Assembly (NCBI RefSeq): GCF_003473485.1
Contig: NC_053048.1
Location: 32,980,755-33,044,754 of the forward strand
Reading direction: 5' to 3'
Length of the DNA stretch: 64,000 bases
DNA from: Medicago truncatula
Lineage: Eukaryota > Streptophyta > Magnoliopsida > Fabales > Fabaceae
Under the pieces are notes generated by a model that was not told where the DNA came from, searched no databases, and saw only the letters and a list, made by a program, of their open reading frames with translations. A program made the translations under genes and the position numbers. Shown piece by piece: positions 39,757 through 52,123 of the stretch (position 1 is the first letter of the stretch; every line of letters starts with the position of its first letter).

Positions 39757-42700
39757 TGTTATCATGGTTTTTGGGTGCCAAGCCATTAATTGGACTTGTA
39801 CCTTTCGACCGTTGATATCTCTCTTTTTTCTTGGGAAGGGTAAAAGGAGAAAAACCCTTGAGTTTCCGAATTCGGGGGTCGTTTTCGCTACGGGAAGGTG
39901 TTAGGCACCCGGAGCGATTATGGTATTCCATAAGAACCGCTTTCCTAAGTTTATTTCTACGCTTTAGTTTTATTGCTTATTTGTAAAAAAGAAGGTGTGA
40001 TTAGTTAAGAATGGAGGTGAGAAGAAGTAGGATTTGATTTTATTTTGGCTTGGATGAGTTTTGACTCATTGCCTACGTACCCTTTTAAGGGATCAAAACC
40101 GTTCGTAGTTCTTGCTAAAAAACTTGTTTTTTTGTTTTAATTGTTTGATTTTAAGTTTTGAAAAAAAAGGTTTTGAAGGAGGAGATTGGGAGGCTTCATG
40201 AGCATTAGATTTAGCAAAAAAAGTGAGGTTTAATTAGTGATTAGAAAGAAAGTCTAAATGATTAAGATGAATTGAATTTTTCTTAAGAAAAAAGAAAGGA
40301 AAAAATGAAGTGTTGACTTCATACTTATTATGAAAGTTTTTGGAGTGAAGTTCAATTATTTTTTTGAAAAAAAGATGGATTTTCTCTAAGTGTTTAAAAC
40401 CTAAACGCTTATTTAACCATACAATCCTATGCATACATCTAAGGTGAGTGTGTGCGTGTCGGTGCGTCATAGTGTCCATAGTCCATATTACAAAAATTGC
40501 CTAAATACATTCTATGGCCCCTTTGCCAAGCTACAAACCAATGGTAAAATATTACATCATCGAATGAATTACAATTTGTAAAAAAAGAAAACTAAACTAA
40601 CGGAGGCAATAGTGAAGATAATGAAGTGCTATGAAGTGATCAATATGAAAGGAAATGTTAGTAGAAAATGGTAAAAAGAAAATGGCATAAAGTGATAGAA
40701 GAAAGTATGGCATAAGACGGTTAAAATGACGGTGAAAATAAGCCGGAAACATGTGATGAATAATGCGCATGATGCAAGAACAAAACTCAACACATCAAAA
40801 CAGTGACATATGCATAGCAAACAGTAGCAAAATTCACATGGAATAGTATGCAAATCAAACATGACGAACACGGACATTATGTACATGAAGTAACGGGTAG
40901 AAACGCGAGAAAAATGACTTAAAATAGTAAAGACCCTTGACAAAACAACACTAAAATTTTTATCAACTTTTCCAAGTAAAATACCACTGAAAATTATCAA
41001 GAAAAATAGTGAAATGACATAGTAAATTTCTTGGAATTTATTGATGAAAATTAACATGAACCAAGGGTGCAAACAGCAGGCAAGTATGGTGCAAGTAGCA
41101 AAAAAAGCAAAAAAACGTAAAAGCAGACTAAGCCCAAACCCAAAGCCCACACTCAAAAAGACAGATTGTACAGGAGCCACACGATTGATCTAGGATTCTG
41201 AAACCCTAGATCAAACGGCCAGGAACAAGGGGGACTGGACCGGAAATAAACCGGTCCGGTTCACTGGCTATATAAGGGAAGAGGTTCCGGTTTTCTTCAT
41301 TTTTCACTCCCCTTTCTCTCTCTAAGTTCTTCTCTCTTCCCTCACCTCTCACTAACCTCGCCGCCGGCGAGGATGAAGCTACGGCGGAGACCTTGAAGGT
41401 CCGCCGGAAACTTCATCTTCTCCGGCGAGTTCAAGAACTCCGGTGACCTAAAATTTCCAGAATTTCAAGATTTCTTCATCAATCAATTCGTCCTTTAACC
41501 TTAAACACGAATCCAGCAGTTGTTTTTTCAAATTCAATTCGAAACGATGTAGATCTGGAAATTTGCCGTACGGCTTTGAATTTGATTTTGATTTTTTGAA
41601 AGAAAACGTTTAGATCCTTGAAGATCTACATCATTTCGTTGTTTTATACCTCTTTGATGTTTGTTCTTGCTTTCAAAACTTAGATCCTTATGGATCTAGG
41701 TTTTGTGTTTACGGTTACGGTTTTGGTTTTGAATTCTGGAAATTTTGGATCTGTTTTACTTGCGTGATATTTTTTTTAGGTTTAACAGTGATAATACTTT
41801 TGAGAAAAGATGCTGAGTTTTACCTAAGGTTTTGGTTGAAACCTTTAATGGAGGAAAACTTTGAGAAAACTTGAATGTTCTTGATGCTATGTGATTTGGC
41901 TTTGAATCCGGAGATAAACCGGTGTTCCTGCTGGTTTCTTGCTTTATCGTCTTCTTCGCCGGTTTAAACCTTCATTATCTTTCCTTCTTCTTCGTCTTCC
42001 TCACTGTATCTTCGTGATCGGTGCTGGAGTTTGCCTTTGGCGAATTCGCACCTTGAATTGCGAAGATACTGATTCAATGATGATGATTCTTCAAAGAATC
42101 ACTGAGAATCCATGAAAAAATAGCTTGAATTTGTGTAGTTTCTGTTTCTGGAAAAGGTCAGGTTTACGCCATTGATGAATGTTGAAGCTTTTTCTGTTTT
42201 GATTTGTAACTGACAAGAGAGAGAGTGTGACTCTGTGTTTATGAGTTGGCACTTGATGAATGGAAAAACGTGTGAAATTCATTGCCACTGTGTTGCTTTT
42301 ATAGCTGACAAGTGTACTGTTTGGCCAATGGGGAACTGACACGTATCCTGGACTTGCTCACTTGGGCGTTGCTTGCTATTTTATTTAAGGACCAATCTGC
42401 AAATTGTGAAAATGACAAGGACTGGACTGCAAAATTAAAAAAAAAACTTGAAATGAAATAAAAAAACAGTTTGGACAAAAATGCAATTTTGGGACCTCAA
42501 TTGAGGGACCAAAATGCAATAAAAAATAAAATTTGAATAAAAAACATAATTTGACCAAACGTAAAGCGAAACACAAATAAAATTGACAAAACGGACTAAA
42601 ACGAACCAATGGCCTAAATGAGGTACTTCAAAGTAACCTCCCCATGCCAAAATTTCGTGTGAAATGACCAAAATGCCCCTAGGGTTAAAAATGAACTAGA

Positions 42701-43110
42701 CAGAATCAAATTAACTCGACACTGACTCAGATGCAAGTTTGAAATGAACTTAACAAGGCTTACTGATGAAATGTAAAAAAAACAATCTGAAAAGACTCAG
42801 AGACAGCCACAAGGATGAAAATGGGTCCCACTGCAGGAAATGACCAAAATACCCTTCTGTATGACTTTTTGCAAATTTTGAAATAAACTGTAGAAAAAGC
42901 AATGTAATGATTCAGAGACACTTTTGAATGACTTACAAGACAAGTAAAGACATTTTGAAAGGTTTTATGCAAGAAAAACATAGGTAAAATTGTGATTGAA
43001 AATACTGTGAGGCAGAGACAATTTGAACTGTGCAGTTGAAATTTGATAATTGACAAAGTTTGAAATGAAATTGGGCCCAGTATTTTTAGGTCCAAAAACA
43101 GGGTATAACA
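39757..43110 (-). repeat. 5' LTR of the Ogre element
   Basis: The 3354-bp partner of the LTR at 24500-27853, with the same TG...CA limits. The target duplication CATCT follows at 43111-43115. It should hold the element's promoter, but no clear minus-strand TATA box was chosen. Confidence 0.96.
41269..41276 (+). promoter_or_regulatory. Outward-facing TATA-like box in the 5' LTR
   Basis: The same TATATAAG as at 26012, here pointing out of the element toward the CASP-like gene that begins 3.4 kb away on the same strand. Sequence only; no evidence of use. Confidence 0.35.
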
Positions 43111-43115
43111 CATCT

Positions 43116-44730
43116 CTTTAGTCGTAATTTGTCTTCCGTTTTATTAATTCTTTATGTTGATTATTTTGTTTGTTTGATTGCTTCTCTCTATTGATTATTC
43201 TATTTGATATATTATCTCTCAATTGGTTCTTCTATTTGATTACTCTTCTCCATATTGACCAATGGTCATTGGCGTTGACCACAATGACGCTACGACAATC
43301 CGGAGTGGTTGACAGCGACGCTCCGGTCATCCAGTGGTGGGTTGCAGAGCGCTAGCGTTGACCATCACCATATCAAATTAATATCAGTTGTTTTAATAAT
43401 ATGTTAAATCAATAATAGTTAATAATTAAAATATTAAGTAAATTTTTAAATTTTATTTGGTAAATTATTATTAATTTTTGCTTTTTTCTTTTTTTATTTC
43501 TTAAATTAATTTTATAAATTATTAGTATTTTATAAATTGAATGTTTATATTCATTTGACATGATTTATTGAACTTTTAAAATAAGGTGAATAAATTTGAT
43601 TTATCCATAATTATAAATGCATGGTTACAATTCAATCTATTAACGAATTCTTTGTTTGGTTGATACATGGGATGAATTCGATGGGTGATGGATTGGTGGA
43701 TCAAATTTCCACCTTTAATTTTATTGATGGGACCCGTGTGAATTTTAAGCAATCAAAGAGAGTACTGCATTGAAAAGTATGTGTTAAAATATGTGTTGCT
43801 AGCATTTATCTTTCAATAATTTACTTTTTTTTTAAAAGGTTTTCAGCAATTTATTTAAGGGGTCTTATATTTAGGGACAAATGTAACATTAGTAATGCAA
43901 TGTATATGGTAAAGGTTTTAGATGTCGGAGCAAATACAATCATACATCTTATGGACTTGGTACGCAAATGTGTGACATAAGACTTAGGTTGAATTAAAAA
44001 AGTGAATGTTAATAACTTAATGAGAAGATTCATTCTTTCAAAAAAAAAAAAAAAGTGAGAAGACCTATTTATCAAATGTCTTAAAGTTTGTTATAAAATG
44101 TGATGTCAAATTCTCTTCGTATATAGATGATCTTAGTACAAATGATAATCTTTCAGGTTTCTTATAGATAAATAGAGAATTAACTATCTAAAAAGTAAAA
44201 AGTAAGGTCTCAAAATGAAGAAAGGTATTTCCAAAAATAGAGTAAAAATATTTAAATGCACTTGTAAACATGTGAAAGCAATGCTCCATCAAAAGCAAGA
44301 AAACCATCAAAATAGAAAAGTAAGAAAATTAGTAAAAGACAAATTTGATTGGAGTATACTGATACTATGAACTAGCAACAGCTGGCAATGTTTTTGTCGT
44401 ACTTGACACTCAACCTCAACAACCAATGAAATTAAGACACGTCATCCCATTTTTTCATTAATACTCTCACATATAGTCACATAACAAATTAGTTCTTATC
44501 TTGAAACATCTTTATTAACTTCCATAACGATTTTACCGATAATTTGCCAGCTCAGCAAAAACAAAACATGTAACACACGAAACTAACCTTAGCAAAATAA
44601 AAAAGACAACCCAACAAAAACAAATTTCAGTTTCTTGTTCCAATCTTGTTCACAATTCAATCTTTTATATCTAAATCCAAACCTTAAAGATTTAAAAATC
44701 AAATAAAAAAAAATAAAACATCTTCAGAAA
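43116..44730 (+). promoter_or_regulatory. Intergenic DNA and promoter side of the CASP-like gene
   Basis: AT-rich apart from 43255-43370. No other gene was seen. A fragment near 43858 ('ggggtcttatatttaggga') resembles a Stowaway end. The last 150 bp form the A-rich leader of the CASP-like gene. A 'ttttatatc' motif near 44663 could be its TATA element, with low certainty. Confidence 0.4.
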
Positions 44731-46719
44731 ATGTCGAATATAGAAGAAAATTCATCTCCTCCTAAGATACACATTGAGACTCCACCAACAGCGCCACCTG
44801 CGTCTGGTGAGGATCATCAGACACCTCACCAGACACCGGCGACTGCAGGGATCGCTGGAATATTGCGGCGATGGAAGAGGGAGGATTTGATAAAGAGAGG
44901 ATCATTAGGATTGAGAGGGATCGGTCTGCTATTCTCTCTGATCTCCTTCATTGTAATGGCGAGTAACAAACATGGTGATTGGAAAGACTTTGATAAATAT
45001 GAAGAGTATAGGTAGAAATCTTGAAACCCTTTTGATGATTTTGTGTTTAGATTAATGGGTTTGGATCAAAATTTGACTTTTTTATTAATATTTTTTCCGA
45101 GTGTTGTTGACAATTGATGGAGTTGAATTTGATTTTGGTGGATTCTTGTAGATATCTGTTGGCAATTGCGATTTTGTCAAGTTTGTATACTGGAGCTCAA
45201 GCTTTTCGTCAAGTTCATGAACTTTCTACTGGTAAACAATTGATTAAACCAAGAATGGCTGCTTTGATTGACTTTTTTGGTGATCAGGTTTGTCATGTTA
45301 TTCATTTCTCTTTCATCACATTCATTTCTATATGGTACTATCTATGAAGCACGGACACGTGTCGTGTCTGACACCGACACGACGCCGACACATATAATTA
45401 CACTGAATTGTGTGTTTTTCTCAAATTATTAACGATGTCGGCGTGTCAGTGTCTGTGTCGTGTCCAGTGTCCGTGTCTGTATTCGTGCTTCATAGGGTAC
45501 TACATTTTTCTGAATATGACTATGATACTCTAGTTAGTGTCAGAGGAATGTATCAATCAAAGTAATGTGTTGAATTAGCATTAAATTCTCTGAAAACCAA
45601 TGTGTTGATTAGAGTACAAGTGATTTAGATTGTTACAAGTTCAACTGTGAGTGATAAGAATCTCATGTTCTTAATTGTCATCAATGAAGACTTATCACTG
45701 TTTTTTAATAATTTTGGATCGAGATGTGTGTCAGTGTCACAATCACTATTGTATTTTTTAGCTTTATCTGATTGATAGAGATTGATTCTGAACTTCATCA
45801 AATTCATGAGTCAAGTTCATGTGTTGAATTAGCATTCAATTCTCTGAAAACCAACGTGTTGATCAGAATTCAAGTGATTCATGTCGTTTGAAGTTCAAGT
45901 GTGAGTGATTAGAATCTCGTGTTCTTGTTTGTCGTGAAGTATGAAGACCTATTAGTGCACATTTTTTTAATAGTTTTGGGTCAAGATGCGTGTCAAACTC
46001 ACTATCGTGTTTTATAGCTTTACCTTGTTGCTAGAGGTCTTGCTGTTGATAAGATGCATTGCAATTCGCCTTTAGTCTGTGTCTAAGCTAAGGAATCGAG
46101 CTATAACCAATCTTGAAGAGACTGGTTTGAAAACTAGTGACTTCTCTATGAAGTTACCTTTATGAAAAAAGTGAAAATGAAAACTAATTTAACATCAATT
46201 GGTTTGAAAACTGTTTTTCTAAGGTCTCATTCAACTTTCAAATGTCAATGACCTTTCAAGTGTTTCAATAATGAACAAAAAATTAACTGGACTTGATTCA
46301 TTGATTTAGAGAAGTCAACAAATCCTTTTGAATTTGACCACCACATAATTCTAATGACTGATGTGTGTGTTGAAGCATCATTTTGAATAATTCAAAGCTT
46401 TATACACATTTGTTTATTCAAAAACCTTATGACTAGCTCTTTAATAATGTTATGTTTGCTTTTGTAAGACTATGAAATGGTAGCAACTTGAGCGGAGATT
46501 GATTATTGGCTAACTTTTTGGTTGCAGATAATGGCATATCTTTTGATATCATCAGCGTCGTCAGCTATTCCAATAACGAATAGAATGAGGGAAGGCGCAG
46601 ACAATATATTTACAGATGCTTCAGCTGCAGCGATTAGCATGTCGGTTTTCGCCTTCTTGTGTTTAGGAGCATCAGCTCTCATTTCTGGCTACAAACTATC
46701 AACTCAATCTTATATCTGA
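44731..46719 (+). CDS. CASP-like membrane protein, family 4 (probably CASPL4B type)
   Basis: Three exons: 44731-45011, 45152-45287 and 46528-46719. All have GT-AG borders and consistent phase (AG|A across intron 1; phase 0 at intron 2), giving 202 residues. The N-terminus is Pro/Thr-rich and cytosolic. Four membrane spans follow: about 58-79, 95-113, 133-155 and 173-195. KHGDWKDFDKYEEYRYLLAI, GAQAFRQ, SSASSAIP and NRMREGADNIF are typical of the CASPL4 branch of Casparian-strip-like proteins, which form plasma-membrane scaffolds. The specific role is not known. Intron 2 (1240 bp) carries a small MITE. The gene is convergent with the WRKY gene, with 385 bp between the stops. Confidence 0.92.
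45342..45495. mobile_element. hAT-like MITE in intron 2 of the CASP-like gene
   Basis: 154 bp with inverted ends CTATGAAGCACGGACAC and GTGCTTCATAG, and an inner palindromic 'gtgtcgtgtc' structure. The flanks GGTACTAT (45334-45341) and GGTACTAC (45496-45503) form an 8-bp duplication with one mismatch. It does not touch the splice sites. Confidence 0.75.
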
Positions 46720-47104
46720 AACTGCAACAAAATTCTCCATACACCGTGTCATACTTCAGTTACTTACCTGTAAATCACATTTATCTGTATATCACTGTTG
46801 TGAAAGGGAGACATTTGTATGTAACAATGAAAGATTATGATATTGATTTCATATACAAATAATATATAATTTTTTCAACTTGAGACTTTTTCTTACAAAT
46901 CAACAAAAGAATAACAGTGCTCATTAGTCAGCTAATTTTTTGTATCTCCTATGGATGTAGTGCCTGTGACTAAGATCATTCAAGTAAACTACTAAACATT
47001 GATGAATCTTTCTATCTATTCTCTCCTATGAATACAATAACTAAAATCCTACATCCTATACAAAATACATATCCGAGATATCATATGAAGTTGTGGCCCC
47101 ATGT
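46720..47104. terminator. Shared 3' end region of the convergent CASP-like and WRKY genes
   Basis: Holds the 3' untranslated regions of both genes. 'aataatatataatt' near 46860 is a candidate polyadenylation region for the CASP-like gene. No other gene fits here. Confidence 0.5.
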
Positions 47105-49944
47105 TTAGAAGTCGTTTGACAGAAATGACTGAAGGAACGAGTCATCCTTCCTCTCATCCTTGGCCTTTAAGTATGCAGCATCTGAGTATTGTGAATGATT
47201 GACTGATGAATCCATCGATATTCCGAGAGATGAATATCCGAAATTTCCATGACCCTGCAATATGTCCTGTGGAAATGACTCCTGATTTCCGTTGGCAGGA
47301 AGTCCGGTATTATTATAAAGTGAATTTGTGAAACTTGATGAATTGGAATAACAGTTAACCGCTGAGGGCCTAATAGGGGCTGGTATGTTGCTGTTGGTCA
47401 GAGAATTTCTGTTCAGATTGTAACCTGCAGAACCGCGTGCAGCTGGTACATCGTGGTTGTGTTTCCCTTCGTAAGTTGTGATCACGGCTTTGATATCATG
47501 TGCAGCTCTTTCAACATGTTTTCTCACATTACAGCCAGGGGCAGTGCATTTGTAATAGCTCCTGCAGATTTTGAACAAATGAATAAGTTAAGGTGTTGGT
47601 AATAGCAACAACTTGAAATGTATTTGTAATTCTAAATTGCAGTCTGCAGCCGTAATTTCAGCCGCAATATAACAGTTTTAGAGGTTTCTGCAACAGCAGC
47701 AACCACATTTTACCGCAATATAAAGGTTCGCAGTGTAACCATAACCACAAGTTAGAACTTATTGACTAGGGGGATGTTTGGATTGACTTATGTTTGAGCT
47801 TATGCAAAATAGCTTATGTAAATAAATAAGCTTTTCTGCATTGATCGTAAGCTTGTTAAGGTAGTTTATGAATTAACATAAAAGCTTATTTATTTGCATA
47901 AGCTATTTTTCATAAGTTCATTAATAAGCCAATACAAACGGGCCCTAAAGGGTCTTTGTTTCCATGAGTTAATTACCTTGCATTAGGATTTCCTTTAACA
48001 ACTTTTTGTCCATATTTCCTCCACCTAAAGCCATCATCAAGGATATCAATTTCACTTGTAGTTTGAACTACAACTCTAGGTTCTTTAACAGTTCTACTAG
48101 CCGAGGCACAATAACCCTCATTTTCATTATCACCCTTCCTGCAACAAAGAAAAATCACAATTAGTTCGACTAAATTAAAATGCACTACACAATTCCACTC
48201 TAAAATCATGAATGACGTATTAAATAGGAAATTGCTTATATCTTACCATCTTTTCGCCTCTGGTACAAGGGCATTGTCATTTCCTCCAGAATAACTAGTT
48301 TGTGATGTTTGTTCAAATTCTTCTTCTCCCACAGAAGCTGAAGAATCTTCTTGTATGGAGACATGATCCATCGCGGATTGATCCGAAATTCCGGAGTTAG
48401 TGCATGATGAAGTAGGTTGAGAGTTTGTTCTTCTATTAGACTGAGGCTTAGGGTGGTTATGAGTTCCCTTATATACAATTTCAGTAATCTGTCCATCCAA
48501 ATCCCTCTCGACTTTCTTCTTCATTGAGCAATTTGGATTCGTGCACTTGTAATAACTACGCGGATTTTCGCTTCCTTTCACTTGTTTCTGTCCATATTTT
48601 CTCCAATTGTAACCATCTTCCGATCTCTTTTGTTCTCTAACAAATTGAGATGCATTATTATTGTAGTTATAATAACCAGAACCAGTAACTGAATTACTAT
48701 GTATTTCTGGTTTGATTGGTACAATTTCTGAGGAATAGCTCTGAGTTGATTGGAATTCAGATTTCGATGCCGTCCTCTCGGATGAAAAATCTGTTTGCTT
48801 TTTAGGTTCATTGAATTTCCATATGTCTTGTTTCTTAGTTTGTTCCTGATGTTCGAGTAAAACAAGTATTTAATTTAATTAGAATACAACAAACACAAGT
48901 CATATTCGGCTACATGGATCAAATTACGTCATAATATTCTATCATAAACCATATTTCGGGCCATTAAAAAAATAATATATTTTGGTCCAATAAACTTAAC
49001 CTTGTTGTGACTATTCAACATGATAATCATTATGATATAATCTATTGATTATCAAAGCATAGAAATATACATTGAAATATTTTCAACCAAGACTAGTAAA
49101 GTTTTAAGCCTTGTTTGACCTATTCAACAAACCTTGTTTATACTAAAACAAGAAAAAGAAAACAAAAAGAAAAGTACAAATAAGCAGAAAATAAAAAACT
49201 CCATCAAAAACAGTAAACAAAAAACAAACTGACCCCACAAGCCATACAGAACACATGCCAATAATGTTAGAACAAATAAAGCTATGTTTGGATAAACAGC
49301 TTAATTAAGCTGAAAACAGCTTATGAACATGTCATAAACTCCAGAAATAAATCTTAACCTAAATTAGTTCAAACAAGCCCTAAATAAAACACAAAATGAT
49401 ACTTGTGCTAAGTCATAAACAGTGCTTACCTGTTGAAACATGTTTGTGGAAGATTGAAAAACAGATTCAGGCTTAGTTTGAGTTGGAAAAGAGAAATCAG
49501 ATAAATTCTTCTCATCCTTCTTATCACCTTGTTGCTCTTCTTCACCTAAACTGTTCTTGTTCCAGTTGAAGCTTTGGTTAGCAAAAGCCTCAGTAGTTGG
49601 AGAAGCAAAAACCTAAAAAACATAAACAAAACACAACACAGTTAGAAATGTCATAAAACATGTTATTTTCCTAACACAGACAAGAATAAGAGAGTTAGAA
49701 ACTTTACATTTGGAGAAGAGAGAAAGAAAGGTGAGATCAAGAAATCAGTAGGACTAAAAGTAGATGAAAATGGTAAGTGAAAAGATGGTGAAGATGAAAG
49801 AGGTAATGAAGGTGGTTGAACAGATTTGAATTTAGGTGCACCATTAATTGGACCAACTTGGTTATTATGATTATGATTATGATTATTATTAGTATTAAGT
49901 TCAGAAGTTTCCCAGTTATGATATTGATGATCATCCATAGTCAT
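47105..49944 (-). CDS. WRKY33: Group I WRKY transcription factor, WRKY33-like
   Basis: Five exons on the minus strand: 49944-49708, 49612-49430, 48845-48247, 48138-47977 and 47561-47105. Borders are GT-AG and phases agree, giving 545 residues. Two WRKYGQK domains are present. The first lies in exon 3, with CTNPNC and a closing HNH. The second is split after NPNAR by intron 4, the usual place for group I, with CTAPGC and HNH. The N-terminus is rich in Asn/His and then has a Ser-Pro cluster (SSSP, FSP, ISP, SSP) like the MAP-kinase sites of WRKY33. It is a nuclear factor that binds W-boxes and is expected to act in defence signalling. The orthologue name is by resemblance. Confidence 0.93.
47770..47945. 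mobile_element. Probable MITE in WRKY intron 4
   Basis: The inverted ends 'gggatgtttggattgactta' and 'taagccaatacaaacgggcc' enclose an inner palindrome ('aagcttatttatttgcata'). A related sequence lies at 49283-49382 in intron 2 ('atgtttggataaacagc' to 'ttcaaacaagccct'). Target duplications were not resolved. Confidence 0.5.
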
Positions 49945-49975
49945 GTTATTTAAGGTGAATGAATATATTTGAGTT

Positions 49976-50243
49976 GGTCAAAGAAAAGAATTAAAGTCTT
50001 ATAGTTATGTTATGAAATGAGGTTTGGTATGGTAGTGAAGAAAAGGTTATGTAGGTTTGAATATATAATGATGTAAGAAAAGAGAAAATAAGAGCAGAAG
50101 TGAATGATTGAAAGATTTAATGAGTTGAAAAACTTGTTGGAGTAGCTAAAGTCTTGGGAAGGTGTTGTTTCTGAGAAGGTGAAGATTTGTTTGACCGTGG
50201 AATAACCATGCTTGGTCAATGGTCAAAGCTTGTGGATTTGACT
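49976..50243 (-). promoter_or_regulatory. W-box cluster upstream of the WRKY gene
   Basis: Five W-box cores (TTGACC or TTGACT, either strand): 49976-49981, 50191-50196, 50214-50219, 50221-50226 and 50238-50243. Four fall within 53 bp. W-boxes are bound by WRKY factors and are a known feature of WRKY33 promoters, where they allow self- and cross-regulation. Function here is inferred. Confidence 0.75.
50061..50067 (-). promoter_or_regulatory. Candidate TATA box of the WRKY gene
   Basis: ATATATA lies about 117 bp before the ATG and just downstream of the distal W-box cluster, giving a leader of roughly 85 bp. A second AT-rich candidate near 50290 would put the W-boxes inside the transcript, which is less likely. 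Confidence 0.5.
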
Positions 50244-50300
50244 AGGCTTAGAGAGAGAGAGGAGAGAGGGTTTGCAATTTGCATGCTACATGTATAATAG

Positions 50301-50920
50301 TGTGCTTTTTTGATATTTTATTTCTTATTCTAATAAAAGTAATAATATTTATAGAACTATTTGATGACGATATGCACAGATTAATTTATGAAAATATTTG
50401 ATAACTTAACTCTAATTAAATTTGTATTGTTTGATATAATTAATAGTTGAACTAATTTTATCTAGTTAAAACATTTGGTACTAATTTGTAAAAAAAAAAA
50501 AAAAAAAATTGGCACTAGTGTATTTCTTTTTTATTACAAAATAGTAGTACTACTATTAGTGAATTTTTTGTTGTAAATTTAACTTCCAATGTTTTTAAGC
50601 TTTGTCTTAAGTATTTATAATTTTATCAAATTTAGTTGTTTAAAAAATACAATTTATAAACATATATTTCTATTTGTAGCTTTAAAAAAACTAAAAACAA
50701 TATTAAATGAATACTGTTTTATATTATAAATAAAAAATGAGTCTATATATACATATCTTTTTTTTTTTAATACATGCGCTCAAAATTTAATTTTTTTTTA
50801 TTTCTTAGTGAAAATTAACTTATGTATTTTCTATTAAATTAAGAACTTATTAAAAATTAGGGAAAAAGTAAAAAAAAAAAAAATGCGAGAAACTAATGTC
50901 TCCTGAATTGAAAAATCTCA
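50301..50920. other. AT-rich intergenic DNA
   Basis: Many A and T homopolymers, for example the A-run near 50491-50508. No gene or element ends were recognised. Confidence 0.6.
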
Positions 50921-50924
50921 TAGA

Positions 50925-51330
50925 TCGTAGGTTCATGAGAGATCAACACACTAATTTTAGCAAGACAATCAACACTTGTATTTCTAATAACGCAACATGT
51001 GAGGATGCCATTCTTATAGAAAGCATGTATCAATTGTAGTCCGACTGAGGAGCATATTGACGAGTAGAAGGCACACTCTCATCAATAAAATGCAATGTAA
51101 TTTAATAATCAAACTCATAAAACATGTTCATATAGTCATGATCCTAAGCAAAATCTAAGCAACCTGCGATTTTAGATTGTGTTGAAGGTAAAACCACAAC
51201 TCCCTACAAATCTAGGGATCCAACCACTTTAAAGAATTTCTGAGCAGGCCACCAAAACTAAACCTCATTGGATTATCAATAGAACTCCCATCATTGTTCA
51301 TCAAAATCACATTCTATGGGAAGGTTGTCA
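50925..51330 (-). mobile_element. LINE RNase H-domain relic
   Basis: The minus strand reads VILMNNDGSS, DNPMRFSFGGLLRNS and later RNTSVDCLAKIS, with stops in between. This matches the start (NTDGSxxxNPG, FGGLLRN) and end (EGNxxADxLAK) of the RNase H domain at the 3' end of plant LINEs. Sequence from 51331 to about 51650 may be further debris of the same copy. Confidence 0.6.
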
Positions 51331-51650
51331 AGAAACCAAACTGGGGCTTGAGATGCTATTAGAGTTTTGTGCAAGCAACGCTCAACACTTAGATAAAGTC
51401 TCTCTCACCTTAGTGACATAATTTAGACTCTCACAATGATATTTCACTCATATTCAAAGTTGATTCCATATCAACCAATATAACGGGTCTATACGAGTGC
51501 GTAGGATCAGTATGCCTAAAGCTTCATCTCCTGACACAAAAAACACAATAGTTGAAATCGAGCTATATGATGAACATACCTGCATCGTCTCTAACACAAG
51601 CTCATGTTCACCAAGTTGTTGAATCGTATAAAATGCATACTTGATTTTTC

Positions 51651-52123
51651 CTTTATAGAACTTATAGACGATTTAGACCAAGGAGTAGGAATACAAGTTT
51701 TTTTTTTTGTTTGAAAAACTCAATGACAAAACACACACAAAATAAATTTACAAAAATGAGTGTTTGAATAGGCCCTCAAACATATCAAATCTCCTTACAC
51801 CTAAAACAGATCTATAAGATAGTTTTGCTAACGGTAAACCTCTGAAAATTTACTTTCTAGTTCAAAGCCAGCTTCTCTTGTTGTTTTTATTTTTTTTACG
51901 GGGACAATTGCTTATTTTACTGCACATATTAATAAAATTGTTTAGTTTAATTTCTTAAAAAAAAAAAATTTGTTTAGTTTAATATAAAATAAATAAGTAT
52001 TGGCGTTTTATTTGTTCGTTTATCTTCGTTTTATTATTGGTAGTTGACATGGATTTAATGATGTAAACGATAGCATAATACAATTATACAAATAAGGAAT
52101 CACAAGACAGGTTAACACAAATG
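51651..52123. other. AT-rich intergenic DNA upstream of the tRNA
   Basis: No coding signal. Short CAA-containing sequence just before the tRNA ('cacaa') fits plant tRNA start sites. Confidence 0.5.

Larger units (their letters stand above)
24500..43110 (-). mobile_element. Complete Ogre-type (Tat lineage) Ty3/gypsy retrotransposon
   Basis: An 18,611-bp element in minus orientation. In transcription order it has the 5' LTR (43110-39757), a PBS, ORF1, gag-protease, an intron, pol (reverse transcriptase, two RNase H domains, integrase), a repeat-rich 3' untranslated region, a polypurine tract and the 3' LTR (27853-24500). The extra ORF before gag, the intron between protease and reverse transcriptase, the second RNase H and the very large size together define Ogre elements. 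All three frames are open and the target duplication is perfect, so it looks recently inserted and possibly autonomous. Confidence 0.97.
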
